Position numbers and translations under genes: made by a program. Shown one piece after another: positions 42,344 through 47,834 of a DNA stretch of 64,000 bases. The stretch comes from Sinotaia quadrata (Eukaryota; Mollusca; Gastropoda; Architaenioglossa; Viviparidae). The stretch covers positions 70,889,391 through 70,953,390 of the forward strand of contig CM054179.1 in NCBI GenBank assembly GCA_028829895.1. Direction: 5' to 3'. Each line of letters opens with the position of its first letter. The stretch's first letter is position 1. A model generated the notes under the pieces. That model did not search any database. It was not told where the DNA came from and was given only the letters and a program-made list of their open reading frames with translations.

Positions 42344-42418
42344 TGAAAGAAAGAAAAATAGACAATATGAAAAAAGAAAAATCTACAAAATGTTAATTAC
42401 GTACTCAGTCTTTCCCAT
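6498..42418 (-). CDS. M13 zinc metalloprotease, neprilysin/ECE-like (22 coding exons, join listed separately)
   Basis: Membrane-anchored zinc endopeptidase of family M13, expected to cleave small signalling peptides at the cell surface. I joined 22 coding exons on the minus strand; all introns are GT-AG and phases agree, giving 754 residues, the usual length for neprilysin (about 750) or ECE1 (about 770). Seen: hydrophobic anchor at about 37-58 with basic residues before it (type II topology); Cys-rich start of the ectodomain with DPC and YACGGW; RW near 415; substrate-binding NAFY 550-553; zinc site HEITH 591-595; third zinc ligand in ENIAD 651-655; DPHSP near 716 and Arg722; C-terminal CKLW 751-754. 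GNLRPWW and NSSVE after the zinc site resemble ECE1 more than neprilysin. No stop or frameshift is seen, so it looks functional. Introns are filled with minisatellites and one LTR element. The substrate cannot be told from sequence, and M13 paralogues are numerous in invertebrates. Confidence 0.93.
7140..7524 (-). repeat. minisatellite made of exon 21 end plus donor
   Basis: About six units of 45-60 bp. On the minus strand units carry GATCCTCA, a CAGTCCAGA-like stretch and mostly AGGTAAGAG, i.e. the last 25-30 coding bases of exon 21 plus its donor. Runs directly on from the true junction at 7525. Confidence 0.9.
7525..7601 (-). CDS. M13 protease exon 21 (DPHSP)
   Basis: Residues 697-722. 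GWCYLTT then [11 protein letters not shown] supplies the conserved active-site His of the DxHSP motif. Acceptor TTTTGCAG, donor GTAAGAG. The exon's last 25-30 bases plus donor are repeated several times in the intron. Confidence 0.95.
8080..8357 (-). repeat. degenerate repeat derived from exon 20 junction
   Basis: Plus-strand motifs ATACCTGAGTAAA, AGTACCTGGGCAAAG and GGCAAAGTTGG recur; they copy the exon 20 end GCCAACTTTGCCCAG and donor with growing divergence away from the exon. Confidence 0.65.
8358..8453 (-). CDS. M13 protease exon 20
   Basis: Residues 665-696, 32 codons. [19 protein letters not shown] matches the family LPGL..T..QLFF...AQ block. Acceptor TTCACAG, donor GTACTT, phase 0. 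Confidence 0.96.
8870..9240. repeat. ~37 bp degenerate minisatellite
   Basis: Core ACACATACAGACTTAGTGCA with CAAAGAACTCAG, about nine copies diverging to the right. In intron 19. Confidence 0.85.
9907..9972 (-). CDS. M13 protease exon 19 (ENIAD)
   Basis: Residues 643-664. [20 protein letters not shown] contains ENIAD (651-655), with the third zinc ligand (Glu651) and the catalytic-site Asp655. Acceptor TTGCAG, donor GTACTT, phase 0 on both sides. Confidence 0.97.
10690..11345. repeat. ~55 bp minisatellite in intron 18
   Basis: Core ATGGGACATTAGTACGGCTT then TCGTAGAAAACTAATGTA; about eleven copies, best conserved at 10790-11010. Confidence 0.9.
11416..11540 (-). CDS. M13 protease exon 18 (GNLRPWW)
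   Basis: Residues 601-642. [15 protein letters not shown] and [11 protein letters not shown] match the segment between the zinc site and ENIAD, close to ECE1 in wording. NSS is a potential glycosylation site. Acceptor GGTCAAG, donor GTATGT. Confidence 0.96.
11541..13020. other. intron 17 body, mostly unique
   Basis: AT-rich intron sequence; no coding similarity seen apart from the hairpin noted separately. Short related phrases recur (AGATAAAGT near 12500). Confidence 0.5.
12031..12081. repeat. perfect inverted repeat, 17 bp arms
   Basis: Arms 12031-12047 (ATAGTTCAACAGTTACA) and 12065-12081 are exact reverse complements around a 17-base TA-rich loop. Confidence 0.95.
13010..13205. repeat. 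two-copy ~110 bp duplication
   Basis: GAGAGAGA/GGGAGG-rich segment followed by TTTTAAGTCGT.TGATATGTC and ACAATAATAATAGACTACTA, twice in tandem. Confidence 0.85.
13394..13461 (-). CDS. M13 protease exon 17 (HEITH zinc site)
   Basis: Residues 578-601. [19 protein letters not shown] carries HExxH (His591, Glu592, His595): two zinc ligands and the catalytic glutamate, with the downstream D that orients the histidine. HAF rather than HGF is the ECE-like form. Acceptor ATTTGCAG, donor GTAATG. Confidence 0.98.
13540..13995. repeat. 52 bp minisatellite, about nine copies
   Basis: Core GAGAATGAACTGAGGCAAAA then TGAGAACACGAGACATCCCA. Frames stay open on the minus strand for 157 codons, but the period is not a multiple of three and the peptide simply cycles, so I do not call a gene. 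Confidence 0.95.
14100..14175 (-). repeat. short degenerate copies of exon 16 donor
   Basis: On the minus strand CAATGTAAGTCAATA is followed by TTTAAGTCAACACA and CAATGTATGTCAACA: two or three decayed copies of the junction. Confidence 0.45.
14176..14227 (-). CDS. M13 protease exon 16 ([11 protein letters not shown])
   Basis: Residues 561-578. [11 protein letters not shown] is nearly invariant in family M13. Acceptor TTGTCAAG, consensus donor GTAAGT, phase 2 out. Confidence 0.95.
14770..14965. repeat. ~64 bp tandem repeat, three copies
   Basis: Core GGGTTTTAGCGTAGTTGATA then AATTAAAGT and AAATTTGAAAAACCT, next to the exon 15 donor. Confidence 0.85.
14993..15051 (-). CDS. M13 protease exon 15 (substrate-binding NAFY)
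   Basis: A 59-base exon encoding residues 541-561: [25 protein letters not shown] corresponds to the M13 N-A-Y/F-Y substrate-binding motif. Acceptor AATTAG, donor GTAAAA. It completes Glu541 and leads into TFPAG, restoring full family continuity. Confidence 0.93.
15345..15470. repeat. ~62 bp tandem duplication
   Basis: TTTGTGTTTTCATGCA then AAATATTTAA and GTTGTG.TTAATTCA occur twice. Confidence 0.75.
15708..16678 (-). repeat. LTR, 3' copy in element orientation
   Basis: A 971 bp terminal repeat. It differs from its partner by a few bases and one TA-dinucleotide indel near 16215. Holds no supported gene; an open frame on the plus strand is present identically in both LTRs and resembles nothing known to me. 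Confidence 0.9.
16679..18634 (-). other. LTR-element interior without recognisable retroviral-type genes
   Basis: AT-rich at 16690-18180 with no long frame. The 18300-18600 part is GC-richer and holds two imperfect copies of a ~130 bp block (GTGTTAATGGCTGCC and GATGTTAATGGCTGCC). Minus-strand frames there (18197-18481, 18423-18686) may be remnants of a leader or gag start, but I see no known domain. Confidence 0.6.
18635..19603 (-). repeat. LTR, 5' copy in element orientation
   Basis: A 969 bp terminal repeat, partner of the left copy. It would contain the element's promoter; no unambiguous TATA box was chosen. Confidence 0.9.
19606..19745. repeat. ~46 bp repeat that received the LTR insertion
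   Basis: Core AAATTCTAGCTGTGTAGTGA then GACAAGATTAATATGTTTAA. Three copies lie right of the LTR element and part of one (15680-15707) lies left of it, so the element landed inside this array. Confidence 0.9.
19950..20455. repeat. ~55-60 bp minisatellite up to exon 14 donor
   Basis: Two related sub-families: GACTGGGGCTAGTAAAGGTT (19970-20220) and GGGACTGGTAAAGATTACAA (20220-20455), about nine units. The array stops a few bases before the donor at 20462. Confidence 0.9.
20463..20566 (-). CDS. M13 protease exon 14
   Basis: Residues 507-541. [17 protein letters not shown] aligns with the Y..N......R segment before the substrate-binding site. Acceptor TTTTTTTAAG, donor GTAAGG, phase 2 out. The next intron (5.4 kb) contains the LTR element. 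Confidence 0.9.
21509..21586 (-). CDS. M13 protease exon 13 (IGYP block)
   Basis: Residues 481-506, 26 codons. [13 protein letters not shown] matches the family KL...IGYPD block. Acceptor TTTCTGCAG, donor GTAAGA. Confidence 0.95.
21645..21835. repeat. ~87 bp tandem duplication
   Basis: GCACCAATACTTATTACTAT through TAAAGCCTAGCGAATGCAGC, two copies, close to the exon 13 acceptor. Confidence 0.9.
21836..23381. other. intron 12 unique sequence
   Basis: No gene recognised. A two-copy phrase (GGCCAGTGTTTCTATCT near 22031; related near 21957) and a G-tract at 22586-22598 are the only structure noted. Confidence 0.45.
23382..23452. repeat. (TG)n microsatellite
   Basis: About 35 uninterrupted TG dinucleotides. 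Confidence 0.98.
24034..24132 (-). CDS. M13 protease exon 12 (LTWMD-like block)
   Basis: Residues 448-480, 33 codons. [14 protein letters not shown] matches the M13 L.WMD..T...A motif. Acceptor ATATTTAG, donor GTGATC. A (CA)n tract begins 14 bases upstream of the acceptor. Confidence 0.93.
24147..24218. repeat. (CA)n microsatellite at the exon 12 acceptor
   Basis: About 36 CA units; (TG)n on the transcribed sense, 14 bases upstream of exon 12, where length could affect acceptor use. Confidence 0.98.
24230..24643 (-). repeat. minisatellite derived from the 3' part of exon 11
   Basis: Units contain TTGGGGTTAAGGTAGCTCTT then AACGTCAATTTG, resembling exon 11's own ATGGGGCTGAAGTAACTCTC then AACATATAATTG. 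Five or six diverged copies continue into the intron. Confidence 0.65.
24644..24772 (-). CDS. M13 protease exon 11 (LYG...RW...LYVE block)
   Basis: Residues 405-447, 43 codons, phase 0. [16 protein letters not shown] and [11 protein letters not shown] match the conserved LYGT..RW..C and GRLYVE segments. Acceptor TGTTTCAG, donor GTCAGT. Confidence 0.95.
24773..25150 (-). repeat. ~25-33 bp minisatellite of exon 11 acceptor
   Basis: Plus-strand core CACCTGAAACAAGGTATGTT. On the minus strand each unit has TTGTTTCAGGTG, identical to the exon 11 acceptor and first bases. About thirteen copies. Resumes at 25975-26180 after the island. Confidence 0.85.
25150..25972. other. unique island splitting a minisatellite, possible insertion
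   Basis: GAAACAAGATA-type repeats occur on both sides (24780-25150 and 25975-26180) but not inside. The interior is GC-richer, contains three copies of AATCCACGCCATC (25335-25400) and three of AGTCTTCACCTCACAC (25500-25555), and ends AACCCCACGCTACA. It could be a solo LTR or other insertion; termini could not be fixed. Short direct repeats ACAAGAT and ACAAAAT flank it. Confidence 0.35.
25975..26180 (-). repeat. continuation of the exon 11 acceptor minisatellite
   Basis: Core AGTTATTTTACTTGAAACAA; about seven diverged units. Confidence 0.75.
26399..26430. repeat. perfect inverted repeat, 12 bp arms
   Basis: CAGCTGCAGTAT and ATACTGCAGCTG around an 8-base loop. Confidence 0.9.
26640..27020. 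repeat. 42 bp minisatellite, nine copies
   Basis: Core GTTCACTGTAAGAACAGCCG then CAAGTCATTGGGCGATGGTA. Because 42 is a multiple of three, frames are open on both strands (151 and 124 codons); no start context or homology supports a protein. Confidence 0.95.
27195..27494 (-). repeat. 37 bp minisatellite with repeated exon 10 donor
   Basis: Eight copies of GTAGAAAGCTTACCTGTAGC plus ACTGCAAAACTCAGTTT. Reverse strand reads CAGGTAAGCTTTCTAC, exactly the exon 10 donor CAGGTAAGC. The array touches the true donor. Confidence 0.95.
27495..27591 (-). CDS. M13 protease exon 10
   Basis: Residues 372-404, encoding [20 protein letters not shown]. Acceptor TTCTGACAG, donor GTAAGC. Both splice sites sit at the edges of 37 bp tandem arrays that repeat them. 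Confidence 0.87.
27592..27890 (-). repeat. 37 bp minisatellite with repeated exon 10 acceptor
   Basis: Eight near-identical copies. The reverse strand of each contains CTGTTCTGACAGAGTGT, the exon 10 acceptor and first exon bases. Confidence 0.95.
28010..28680. repeat. ~60 bp degenerate minisatellite in intron 9
   Basis: Core CATAATGACACAAATAATAA then AATGACGCCCCACGTTCATA; about eleven copies. Confidence 0.9.
28925..29330. repeat. 80 bp minisatellite, five copies
   Basis: Core CATACCAATCTAATTAGAAA then GTGACGTGTTTAACAAGTAC; high identity. Confidence 0.95.
29825..30003 (-). repeat. 29 bp minisatellite with repeated exon 9 donor
   Basis: Six copies. Reverse strand reads TCAGAATACCTCAGAAAT then GTAGAT, i.e. 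the last codons of exon 9 plus donor; the real donor appears to be the first unit. Confidence 0.88.
29987..30120 (-). CDS. M13 protease exon 9
   Basis: Residues 328-372. [12 protein letters not shown] and [16 protein letters not shown] match M13. The donor GTAGAT at phase 2 lies in the first unit of a 29 bp tandem repeat. This choice gives the same spacing between YL and the next block as neprilysin (14 residues) and the correct phase for exon 10. An earlier GTTCAG would break the frame. Confidence 0.85.
30121..30272 (-). repeat. 39 bp minisatellite with repeated exon 9 acceptor
   Basis: Four copies of CTACAACAGACAAAAGGTCA then GGTCAAATCAATTAG. Reverse strand reads TTTTGTCTGTTGTAG, the exon 9 acceptor. 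Confidence 0.92.
30370..30830. repeat. ~39 bp minisatellite, about eleven copies
   Basis: Core CACCTACTCACTGCCTCAGT then CTTTAGTCCTGTCGCAT; related, shorter tracts lead in from 30300. Confidence 0.92.
31208..31294 (-). CDS. M13 protease exon 8
   Basis: Residues 299-327, 29 codons, phase 0. [13 protein letters not shown] aligns with the family YNKMTLAQIQ segment. Joining to exon 7 creates the N-glycosylation sequon NMS. The acceptor ATATAG was chosen over the downstream CAG because only it keeps the frame. Confidence 0.9.
31380..31490. repeat. (GATA)n microsatellite
   Basis: About 25 tetranucleotides with a few GACA variants. Confidence 0.97.
31520..32781 (-). repeat. intron-filling repeat derived from exon 7 junction
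   Basis: Units of ~50-58 bp recur from the exon 7 donor leftwards. Near the exon the core is TATTAGCTAACTGGGCA, whose reverse strand CAGTTAGCTAA copies the exon end; further away it drifts to TATTAACCAACTGGACCTGA. About 22 units fill most of intron 7. Confidence 0.75.
32782..32967 (-). CDS. M13 protease exon 7 (IDQPxxGLPSR block)
   Basis: Residues 237-298, 62 codons, phase 0 at both ends. [14 protein letters not shown] is a conserved M13 signature. Acceptor AATGATAG, donor GTAGGT. Its last bases (CAGTTAGCTAAC) are the seed of the repeat that fills the following intron. Confidence 0.95.
33325..33464 (-). repeat. ~80 bp duplication at exon 6 donor
   Basis: CGCTTAAGTTCCACATTGTG through AACC.GTGCTTGT occurs twice, the second copy ending at the donor (33465-33470). 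Confidence 0.85.
33471..33664 (-). CDS. M13 protease exon 6 (GGWP block)
   Basis: Residues 172-236. Contains [10 protein letters not shown] and later [16 protein letters not shown], equivalent to the GGWP and DDKNS blocks of M13. I chose donor GTACAC after IAW because it puts exon 7 ([11 protein letters not shown]) in phase 0 and matches family spacing; reading on would add non-homologous residues. Confidence 0.9.
34020..34275. repeat. ~49 bp minisatellite, five copies
   Basis: Core AGAGATCTACATTTGTGACA then AGCAAGGTAAATACTACAAT. Confidence 0.93.
34500..35275 (-). repeat. degenerate array leading from exon 5 donor
   Basis: Units such as AAAACGTGACAGGTAGATTT (34730-34980) and GACCTGCCTTCATTATGACA near the exon resemble the exon 5 end and donor (CCTACTTTCATTAAGACACG on the plus strand). 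Divergence rises with distance; about eighteen units. Confidence 0.7.
35276..35362 (-). CDS. M13 protease exon 5
   Basis: Residues 143-172, with [14 protein letters not shown] matching the family AK..Y.SC.N block. Acceptor TTCAAG, donor GTAGGT. Phases fit exons 4 and 6. Degenerate copies of its 3' junction extend through the intron (about 34500-35275). Confidence 0.9.
35646..35807 (-). CDS. M13 protease exon 4 (DPC...YACGGW block)
   Basis: Residues 89-143. Contains [20 protein letters not shown] and [17 protein letters not shown], among the most conserved N-terminal segments of family M13. Acceptor TGTGCAG, donor GTAAAA, phase 1 on both sides. Confidence 0.95.
36100..36560. repeat. 40 bp minisatellite, about eleven copies
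   Basis: Core AATCCATTTAATTATGATAC then TACACCAGGCAATGTCTACT; very homogeneous at 36230-36550. Confidence 0.95.
36830..36965. repeat. ~37 bp repeat, three to four copies
   Basis: Core AAATAAACATTTATGACAAG then GAAACACT.TTGT. Confidence 0.8.
37440..37631 (-). repeat. 14 bp array of exon 3 donor copies
   Basis: About fourteen copies; reverse-strand unit TACAAAGTATGTGT. The exon 3 junction itself is TTACAAGGTATGTG, so the donor is the array's first unit. Confidence 0.93.
37632..37670 (-). CDS. M13 protease exon 3 (first ectodomain cysteines)
   Basis: A 39-base exon encoding residues 76-89 with [10 protein letters not shown], the Cys-x4-Cys region that opens M13 ectodomains. Acceptor TTTTCAG, donor GTATGTG. 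The donor is the first unit of a 14 bp tandem array in the intron. Confidence 0.85.
38215..38500. repeat. 37 bp minisatellite, seven to eight copies
   Basis: Core TTATACTAATTTGTTCACAG then GACTTAATTTGACC; in intron 2. Confidence 0.93.
38990..39125. repeat. ~65 bp tandem duplication
   Basis: CATTGAAAGA.TGAACGAACA then CAGTTATTTTATAA.AAGGG occurs twice. Confidence 0.85.
39250..39385. repeat. ~52 bp repeat, three copies
   Basis: Core CCTTGTATCACATGACAGTT then ACGTTAGTAGTACTTAACA. Confidence 0.93.
39480..39745. repeat. ~80 bp degenerate repeat, three to four copies
   Basis: Core GAAATTACTAATTCACACAT then TGTGAATAAATTAAAGAAC. Confidence 0.88.
40085..40296 (-). CDS. M13 protease exon 2 (cytoplasmic tail and signal anchor)
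   Basis: Encodes residues 5-76. About 30 polar residues ending in basic RINKER, then an uncharged hydrophobic helix (about 37-58, rich in I, V, A, L), then a Thr/Glu-rich stalk. This is the type II anchor layout of M13 enzymes. Acceptor TTTAAAGTAG, donor GTGAG, phase 1 out. Confidence 0.87.
40685..40832. repeat. 37 bp repeat, four copies, ending in a hairpin
   Basis: Core GACTGAAACTGGTCGCTTGA then AGCCATTAAATTAGAAC. Directly followed by the inverted repeat at 40833. Confidence 0.95.
40833..40904. repeat. perfect inverted repeat, 28 bp arms, 16 bp loop
   Basis: Left arm 40833-40860 begins GAATTCCCCATCATATAACC; right arm 40877-40904 is its exact reverse complement. The loop starts GCCATTAAATT, a fragment of the adjacent 37 bp unit. 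Confidence 0.97.
40905..41790. other. intron 1 unique sequence
   Basis: No gene recognised. Contains three copies of TTCACGCAATTCCCGTCACC-like phrase at 41540-41620. Confidence 0.45.
41795..42195. repeat. 27 bp minisatellite, about fifteen copies
   Basis: Core AACCTCCTCACAACACCATG then ACAGAT; in intron 1. Confidence 0.95.
42299..42341. repeat. (GA)n microsatellite
   Basis: About 20 GA units, 60 bases downstream of the exon 1 donor on the transcribed strand. Confidence 0.97.
42405..42418 (-). CDS. M13 protease exon 1 (start codon, residues 1-5)
   Basis: Fourteen coding bases, ATG to the first two bases of Asp5, followed by donor GTACGT. Chosen because its phase joins exactly to exon 2 and gives a short hydrophilic cytoplasmic N-terminus beginning MGKTDVSDKK. 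A 14-base coding exon is weak evidence alone, and another first exon could exist. Confidence 0.55.
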
Positions 42419-42584
42419 CTTACAGCAAAGTTGATTGAACTGGATTTATAAACTAAAATTATCCTTCAGTTTCTGTAACAAAAGAAATATATAACACAAC
42501 TTTAATCGAAACGAACTGAAGAAAGAAAACGAGAAATGTTGCTACTTACATTAATATCAATAGAGTGCACACACGCGCAAACGT

Positions 42585-42975
42585 ACACATTTACCCATAT
42601 ATACGAAAATATGCCTGTGTGAGGTCAATCTTACACATTTACCCATATATACGAAAATATGCCTGTGTGAGGTCAATCTTACACATTTACCCATATATAC
42701 GAAAATATGCCTGTGTGAGGTCAATCTTACACATTTACCCATATATACGAAAATATGCCTGTGTGAGGTCAATCTTACACATTTACCCACATATACGAAA
42801 ATGTGCCAGTGTGAGGTCAATCATACACATTTACCCACATATACGAAAATGTGCCAGTGTGAGGTCAATCATACACATTTACCCACATATACGAAAATGT
42901 GCCTGTGTGAGGTCAATCTTACACATTTACCCATATATACGAAAAAATATGCCTGTGTGAGGTCAATCATACACA
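42585..42975. repeat. 48 bp minisatellite, eight copies, upstream of exon 1
   Basis: Core TACACATTTACCCATATATA then CGAAAATATGCCTGTGTGAG. Open on both strands because 48 divides by three. It lies 170 bases upstream of the protease ATG, so it may be in the 5' UTR, a first intron or the promoter. Confidence 0.95.
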
Positions 42976-43189
42976 TTCGAAAAATATATCTACCTAATTA
43001 TGAAGCAAATTTAAACCACAAATCGTTGTATTTTGATATTATTGTAATAAACTATATGATATTATTGTAATTTACTTTGTAAATTTAATTACACAAACAT
43101 AATCCTAATAATTTTGCACTTCAAGCATAAATACTAACATAAAATCACTTGCAATTAATAACAGATATAAAAACAAAACTAAGTACACT

Positions 43190-44735
43190 CCTATAAAAAT
43201 TATCAACAACACGAATTACATACACTCCACTGGTAAATAAATATAATCAAACAAAAAGTAATTACACTTCATGGTAAATAATATAATCAAACAAAAGTAA
43301 TTTCACTCCCTGGTAAATAATCAAACAAAAGTAATTACACTTCACTGGTAAATAATCAAACAAAAGTAACTACACTCCACTGGTAAATAATCAAACAAAA
43401 GTAATTACACTCCATGGTAAATAGTCAAACAAAAGTAACTACACTCCACTGGTAAATAATCAAACAAAAGTAACTACACTCCACTGGTAAATAATCAAAC
43501 AAAAGTAATTACACTCCACTGGTAAATAATCAAACAAAAGTAACTACACTCCACTGGTAAATAATCAAACAAAAGTAACTACACTCCACTGGTAAATAAT
43601 CAAACAAAAGTAACTACACTCCACTGGTAAATAATCAAACAAAAGTAATTACACTCCACTGGTAAACAATCAAACAAAAGTAACTACACTCCACTGGTAA
43701 ATAATCAAACAAAAGTAACTACACTCCACTGGTAAATAATCAAACAAAAGTAACTACACTCCACTGGTAAATAATCAAACAAAAGTAACTACACTCCACT
43801 GGTAAATAATCAAACAAAAGTAACTACACTCCACTGGTAAATAATCAAACAAAAGTAATTACACTTCACTGGTAAATAATCAAACAAAAGTAACTACACT
43901 CCACTGGTAAATAATCAAACAAAAGTAACTACACTCCACTGATAAATAATCAAACAAAAGTAATTACACTCCACTGGTAAATAATCAAACAAAAGTAACT
44001 ACACTCCACTGGTAAATAATCAAACAAAAGTAACTACACTGCATGGTAAATAATAATCAAACAAAACTAATTACACTCCCATAGAAAATTATCAACAAAT
44101 ACACTCCCATGGTAAATTATCAAACAAAACTAAATACACTCCCATGGTAAATTATCAAACAAAACTAAATACACTCCCATGGTAAATTATCAAACAAAAT
44201 TAACTAAATTCCAAAGGTAAATTATCACGCAAAACTAATTGCACTATCACGGTAAATTATCAAACATAAAAAATAACTAAATTCCAAAGGTAAATTATCA
44301 AACAAAAATAAGCTCACTACCAGTGTAAATTATCAACAAATCTAAATACACTCGACTGGTACATTATCAAACAAAACTACGTACACACCGTTGGTAAATT
44401 ATCAAACACAACTAATTAGTCACCTATTCTAAATTATCAAGCAAAACTAATTACACCCTTTTCTAAATAAGCAAGGAAAACTAATTATACTCTCAAAGTA
44501 AATTATCATGGAAATCTAATTACACTCTCAAGGTAAATTATCAAGTAGAACTAATAACACACAAATGGTAAACCATCAAACAACAGTAATTGCACATCCT
44601 TTATTAATTATCAAACAAAACTAAATGCACTCCCATGGTAAATTATGAAACAAATCTAATTACACTCAAATAAAAATTATCAACAAATATAAGTATTGGT
44701 AAATAATCAAACATAGCTAAATACACTTCCATGGT
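43190..44735. repeat. 35 bp minisatellite with degenerate tail
   Basis: Core CACTCCACTGGTAAATAATC then AAACAAAAGTAACTA; about 21 homogeneous copies at 43300-44050, then about fifteen diverged ones to 44735. Confidence 0.95.
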
Positions 44736-44739
44736 GATG

Positions 44740-45000
44740 ACTGACACAATCACCACATCATTACGCACTATTTATACCACCCATGACTGACACAATCACC
44801 CAGTGTTTATACCACCCATGACTGACACAATCACCACATCATTACGCACTATTTATACCATCCATGACTGACACAATCACCACATCATCACGCACTATTT
44901 ATACCACCCATGACTGACACAATCACCACATCATTACGCACTATTTATACCACCCATGACTGACACAATCACGCACTATTTATACCACACATGATTGCCA
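44740..45000. repeat. ~55 bp minisatellite, six copies
   Basis: Core CATGACTGACACAATCACCA then CATCATTACGCACTATTTAT; some units are internally deleted. Confidence 0.92.
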
Positions 45001-45059
45001 CAATCGCCATAATATTACAAACTCCAGAAATCCAATCATAAGTGATGCGCTCACCACAA

Positions 45060-45760
45060 CATTACAGACTATTTTCTTACCACAACATTACATTACAGAC
45101 TATTTAAATCCACAACATTACATTACAGACTATTTAAATCCACAACATTACATTACAGACTATTTAAATCCACAACATTACATTACAGACTATTTAAATC
45201 CACAACATTACATTACAGACTATTTAAATCCACAACATTACATTACAGACTATTTAAATCCACAACATTACATTACAGACTATTTAAATCCACAACATTA
45301 CATTACAGACTATTTAAATCCATGCCTGAATGGCACAATCATCTTAACACAACATCCTACTTAATGTCATGAATAAATGAGACAATCGTCATTACAGACT
45401 ATTACATGACACACTCATTATAATGTCACAGACTATTTAAATCGTGCATGATTGATGACTGATAACATTACAGACTACTCAAAGTCATGGATGACTGACA
45501 CAATCATCATACCATTGCAGATTACTTAAAGCCATATCTGATACATAACATTACATATTATTTATTCTCATGAATTACAGACACAATCATCATAACCTTA
45601 CAGAATACTTAAAGCCATGCCTGACTGACACAAATATAATAAATTTACAGACTATTTATTGTCATGAATTACAGAGACAATCATCATAACATTACAGACT
45701 ATTTAAAGCTATGCCTGACTGACACAATTACCTTAAAACTACATAATATTTAAAATCGAT
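45060..45760. repeat. 30 bp minisatellite, eight copies, with diverged tail
   Basis: Core TTAAATCCACAACATTACAT then TACAGACTA (45075-45320), followed by longer diverged units to 45760 that share CATTACAGACTATTTA with the preceding family. Confidence 0.92.
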
Positions 45761-46270
45761 TATGACTGAAGCTATATAATATATATAGAATACCTAAAGT
45801 CTGCCTGACTGATGCACGCTCCCTCATACTATTTGTCGTCTTCTTGTTGACTTGATTACCACACTATGACATTGTCAGGTAGTGAACTTTTAGATGCACC
45901 AACACTATAAATTAGATTATCTTTCGTGTATTAGGAGGCTCTGTCGAGTGATAAATTTTATTTCGGCTGCAGCTGACGTGACTACTAGCAGCGACCTATC
46001 ACCCTGCTGTAACACCACCTGCTGTGCTTGTGGGCTTTTGAACAGAATGAAACACAAAAGGCTGGACTTTAATTTGTATCATTGAAATATGTCATGAAAG
46101 TTTAAAATGTACATATGCCCGGGAGAAAGACCAAAGCTTTGGCAGAGCCCAAGGCCACACGAGCCAATAATATGGCTCAATCAACGCAGCTGTGCAATAC
46201 GGCAAAGTCTAAACATGGCATTAGAAAATAACAATAGCTCTATTCTGCTTGTTCTTGTTAAGGCGTGTTG
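45761..46270. other. unique, relatively GC-rich segment
   Basis: Non-repetitive sequence in a repeat-rich upstream region. It could hold a 5' non-coding exon or promoter of the protease, but I see no decisive signal; the 63-codon plus-strand frame at 45894 has no recognised similarity. Confidence 0.3.
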
Positions 46271-46454
46271 AGGTTTTTTTTATAGTTTATTGTGTAGCAC
46301 ACAAAGTCTAGTGTAAGCAAAGTGTACCTACTCAGTTTGAAGATTAAAATATTGAAATTTAGTATAGTAAGTGTGCCTATACAGTTTGAAAATTATAGTC
46401 TAGTACGTGTGCCTATACAGTCTGAAGATTAAAGTATTTAAGTCTAGTGTAGTT

Positions 46455-47115
46455 AGTACACTTCAAGGTTTGAAAATTAGTGTAATAAAGCCTGGTGTTA
46501 TTAGTATATTTACACACTTTGAAGATTAAAGTATTGAAGTCTAGTGTAGTTAGTACACCATGGTTTGAAAATTAGGTGTAATAAATAAAGTCTGGTGTTA
46601 TTAGTATATTTACACACTTTGAAGATTAAAGTATTGAAGTCTAGTGTAGTTAGTACACTTCAAGGTTTGAAAATTAGTGTAATAAAGCCTGGTGTTATTA
46701 GTATATTTACACACTTTGAAGATTAAAGTATTGAAGTCTAGTGTAGTTAGTACACCATGGTTTGAAAATTAGGTGTAATAAATAAAGTCTGGTGTTATTA
46801 GTATATTTACACACTTTGAAGATTAAAGTATTGAAGTCTAGTGTAGTTAGTACACTTCAAGGTTTGAAAATTAGTGTAATAAAGCCTGGTGTTATTAGTA
46901 TATTTACACACTTTGAAGATTAAAGTATTGAAGTCTAGTGTAGTTAGTACACCATGGTTTGAAAATTAGGTGTAATAAATAAAGTCTGGTGTTATTAGTA
47001 TATTTACACACTTTGAAGATTAAAGTATTGAAGTCTAGTGTAGTTAGTACACTTCAAGGTTTGAAAATTAGTGTAATAAAGTCTGGTGTTATTAGTATAT
47101 TTACACACTTTGAAG
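46455..47115. repeat. higher-order minisatellite, ~197 bp dimer of two ~98 bp variants
   Basis: Units alternate between type A (TACACTTCAAGGTTTG, GTGTAATAAAGCC) and type B (TACACCATGGTTTG, GGTGTAATAAATAAAGTC), each followed by the same GTGTTATTAGTATATTTACA. Type A starts recur near 46457, 46654, 46851 and 47050. More diverged monomers flank it (46310-46455, 47115-47290). Confidence 0.92.
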
Positions 47116-47359
47116 ATTAAAGCAGTAAAGTGAAGAATAGTCAATATGCCTACACCGTGTGAAGATTAAGTATTAAAGTCTAGCGTTGTCAGTATATTTA
47201 CACCGTGTGAAGATTAAGTATTAAAGTCTACTGCTGTCATTACAGTATGAAAATTAAGCACTAATCTCAAGTGTTGTCTGTATATCTAAGACTAAAGTGC
47301 ACTGCCCTTATGACAGGAGTGGGTTAAAGGCAGAAACAAAGTTAGTTTGACTTTGAAGC

Positions 47360-47580
47360 TATTAAAGTAAGAACACTTTTCCTAACCAATAAATATTAAT
47401 ATTTTGTTCTGTATATTAAAGTAAGAACACTTTTCCTAACCAATAAATATTAATATTTTGTTCTGTATATTAAAGTAAGAACACTTTTCTTAACCAATAA
47501 ATATTAATATTTTGTTCTGTAGATTAAAGTAAGAACACTTTTCCTAACCAATAAATATTAATATTTTGTTCTGTATATTG
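47360..47580. repeat. 55 bp minisatellite, four copies
   Basis: Core AAGTAAGAACACTTTTCCTA then ACCAATAAATATTAATATTT. Confidence 0.95.
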
Positions 47581-47834
47581 TGAACATTTACGGAATCGTG
47601 AAATTGAACATGCTTTCCAATTTACTCCTATAAGTACAGTAGGGGGCGGGGGGGGGGGGGGGGCTGGCTTTTGCTATAGAGAAGATAAACCTTGCATGTG
47701 CATTTTAAGAATAACAAACCCCAGCCCTATATGTGCTTTGTGTTGTTGACATGTATTCTGTGTGTCGTTGACGTGTCTTGTGTGTCTTTGACATGCGCCC
47801 TGGATCGACCAGCAAGGAAGATCACAGAGAGTGA

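Noticed and set aside
45894..46085. 63-codon plus-strand frame in the unique segment upstream of the protease
   Set aside because: No similarity or splice support; Cys-rich composition alone is not evidence.
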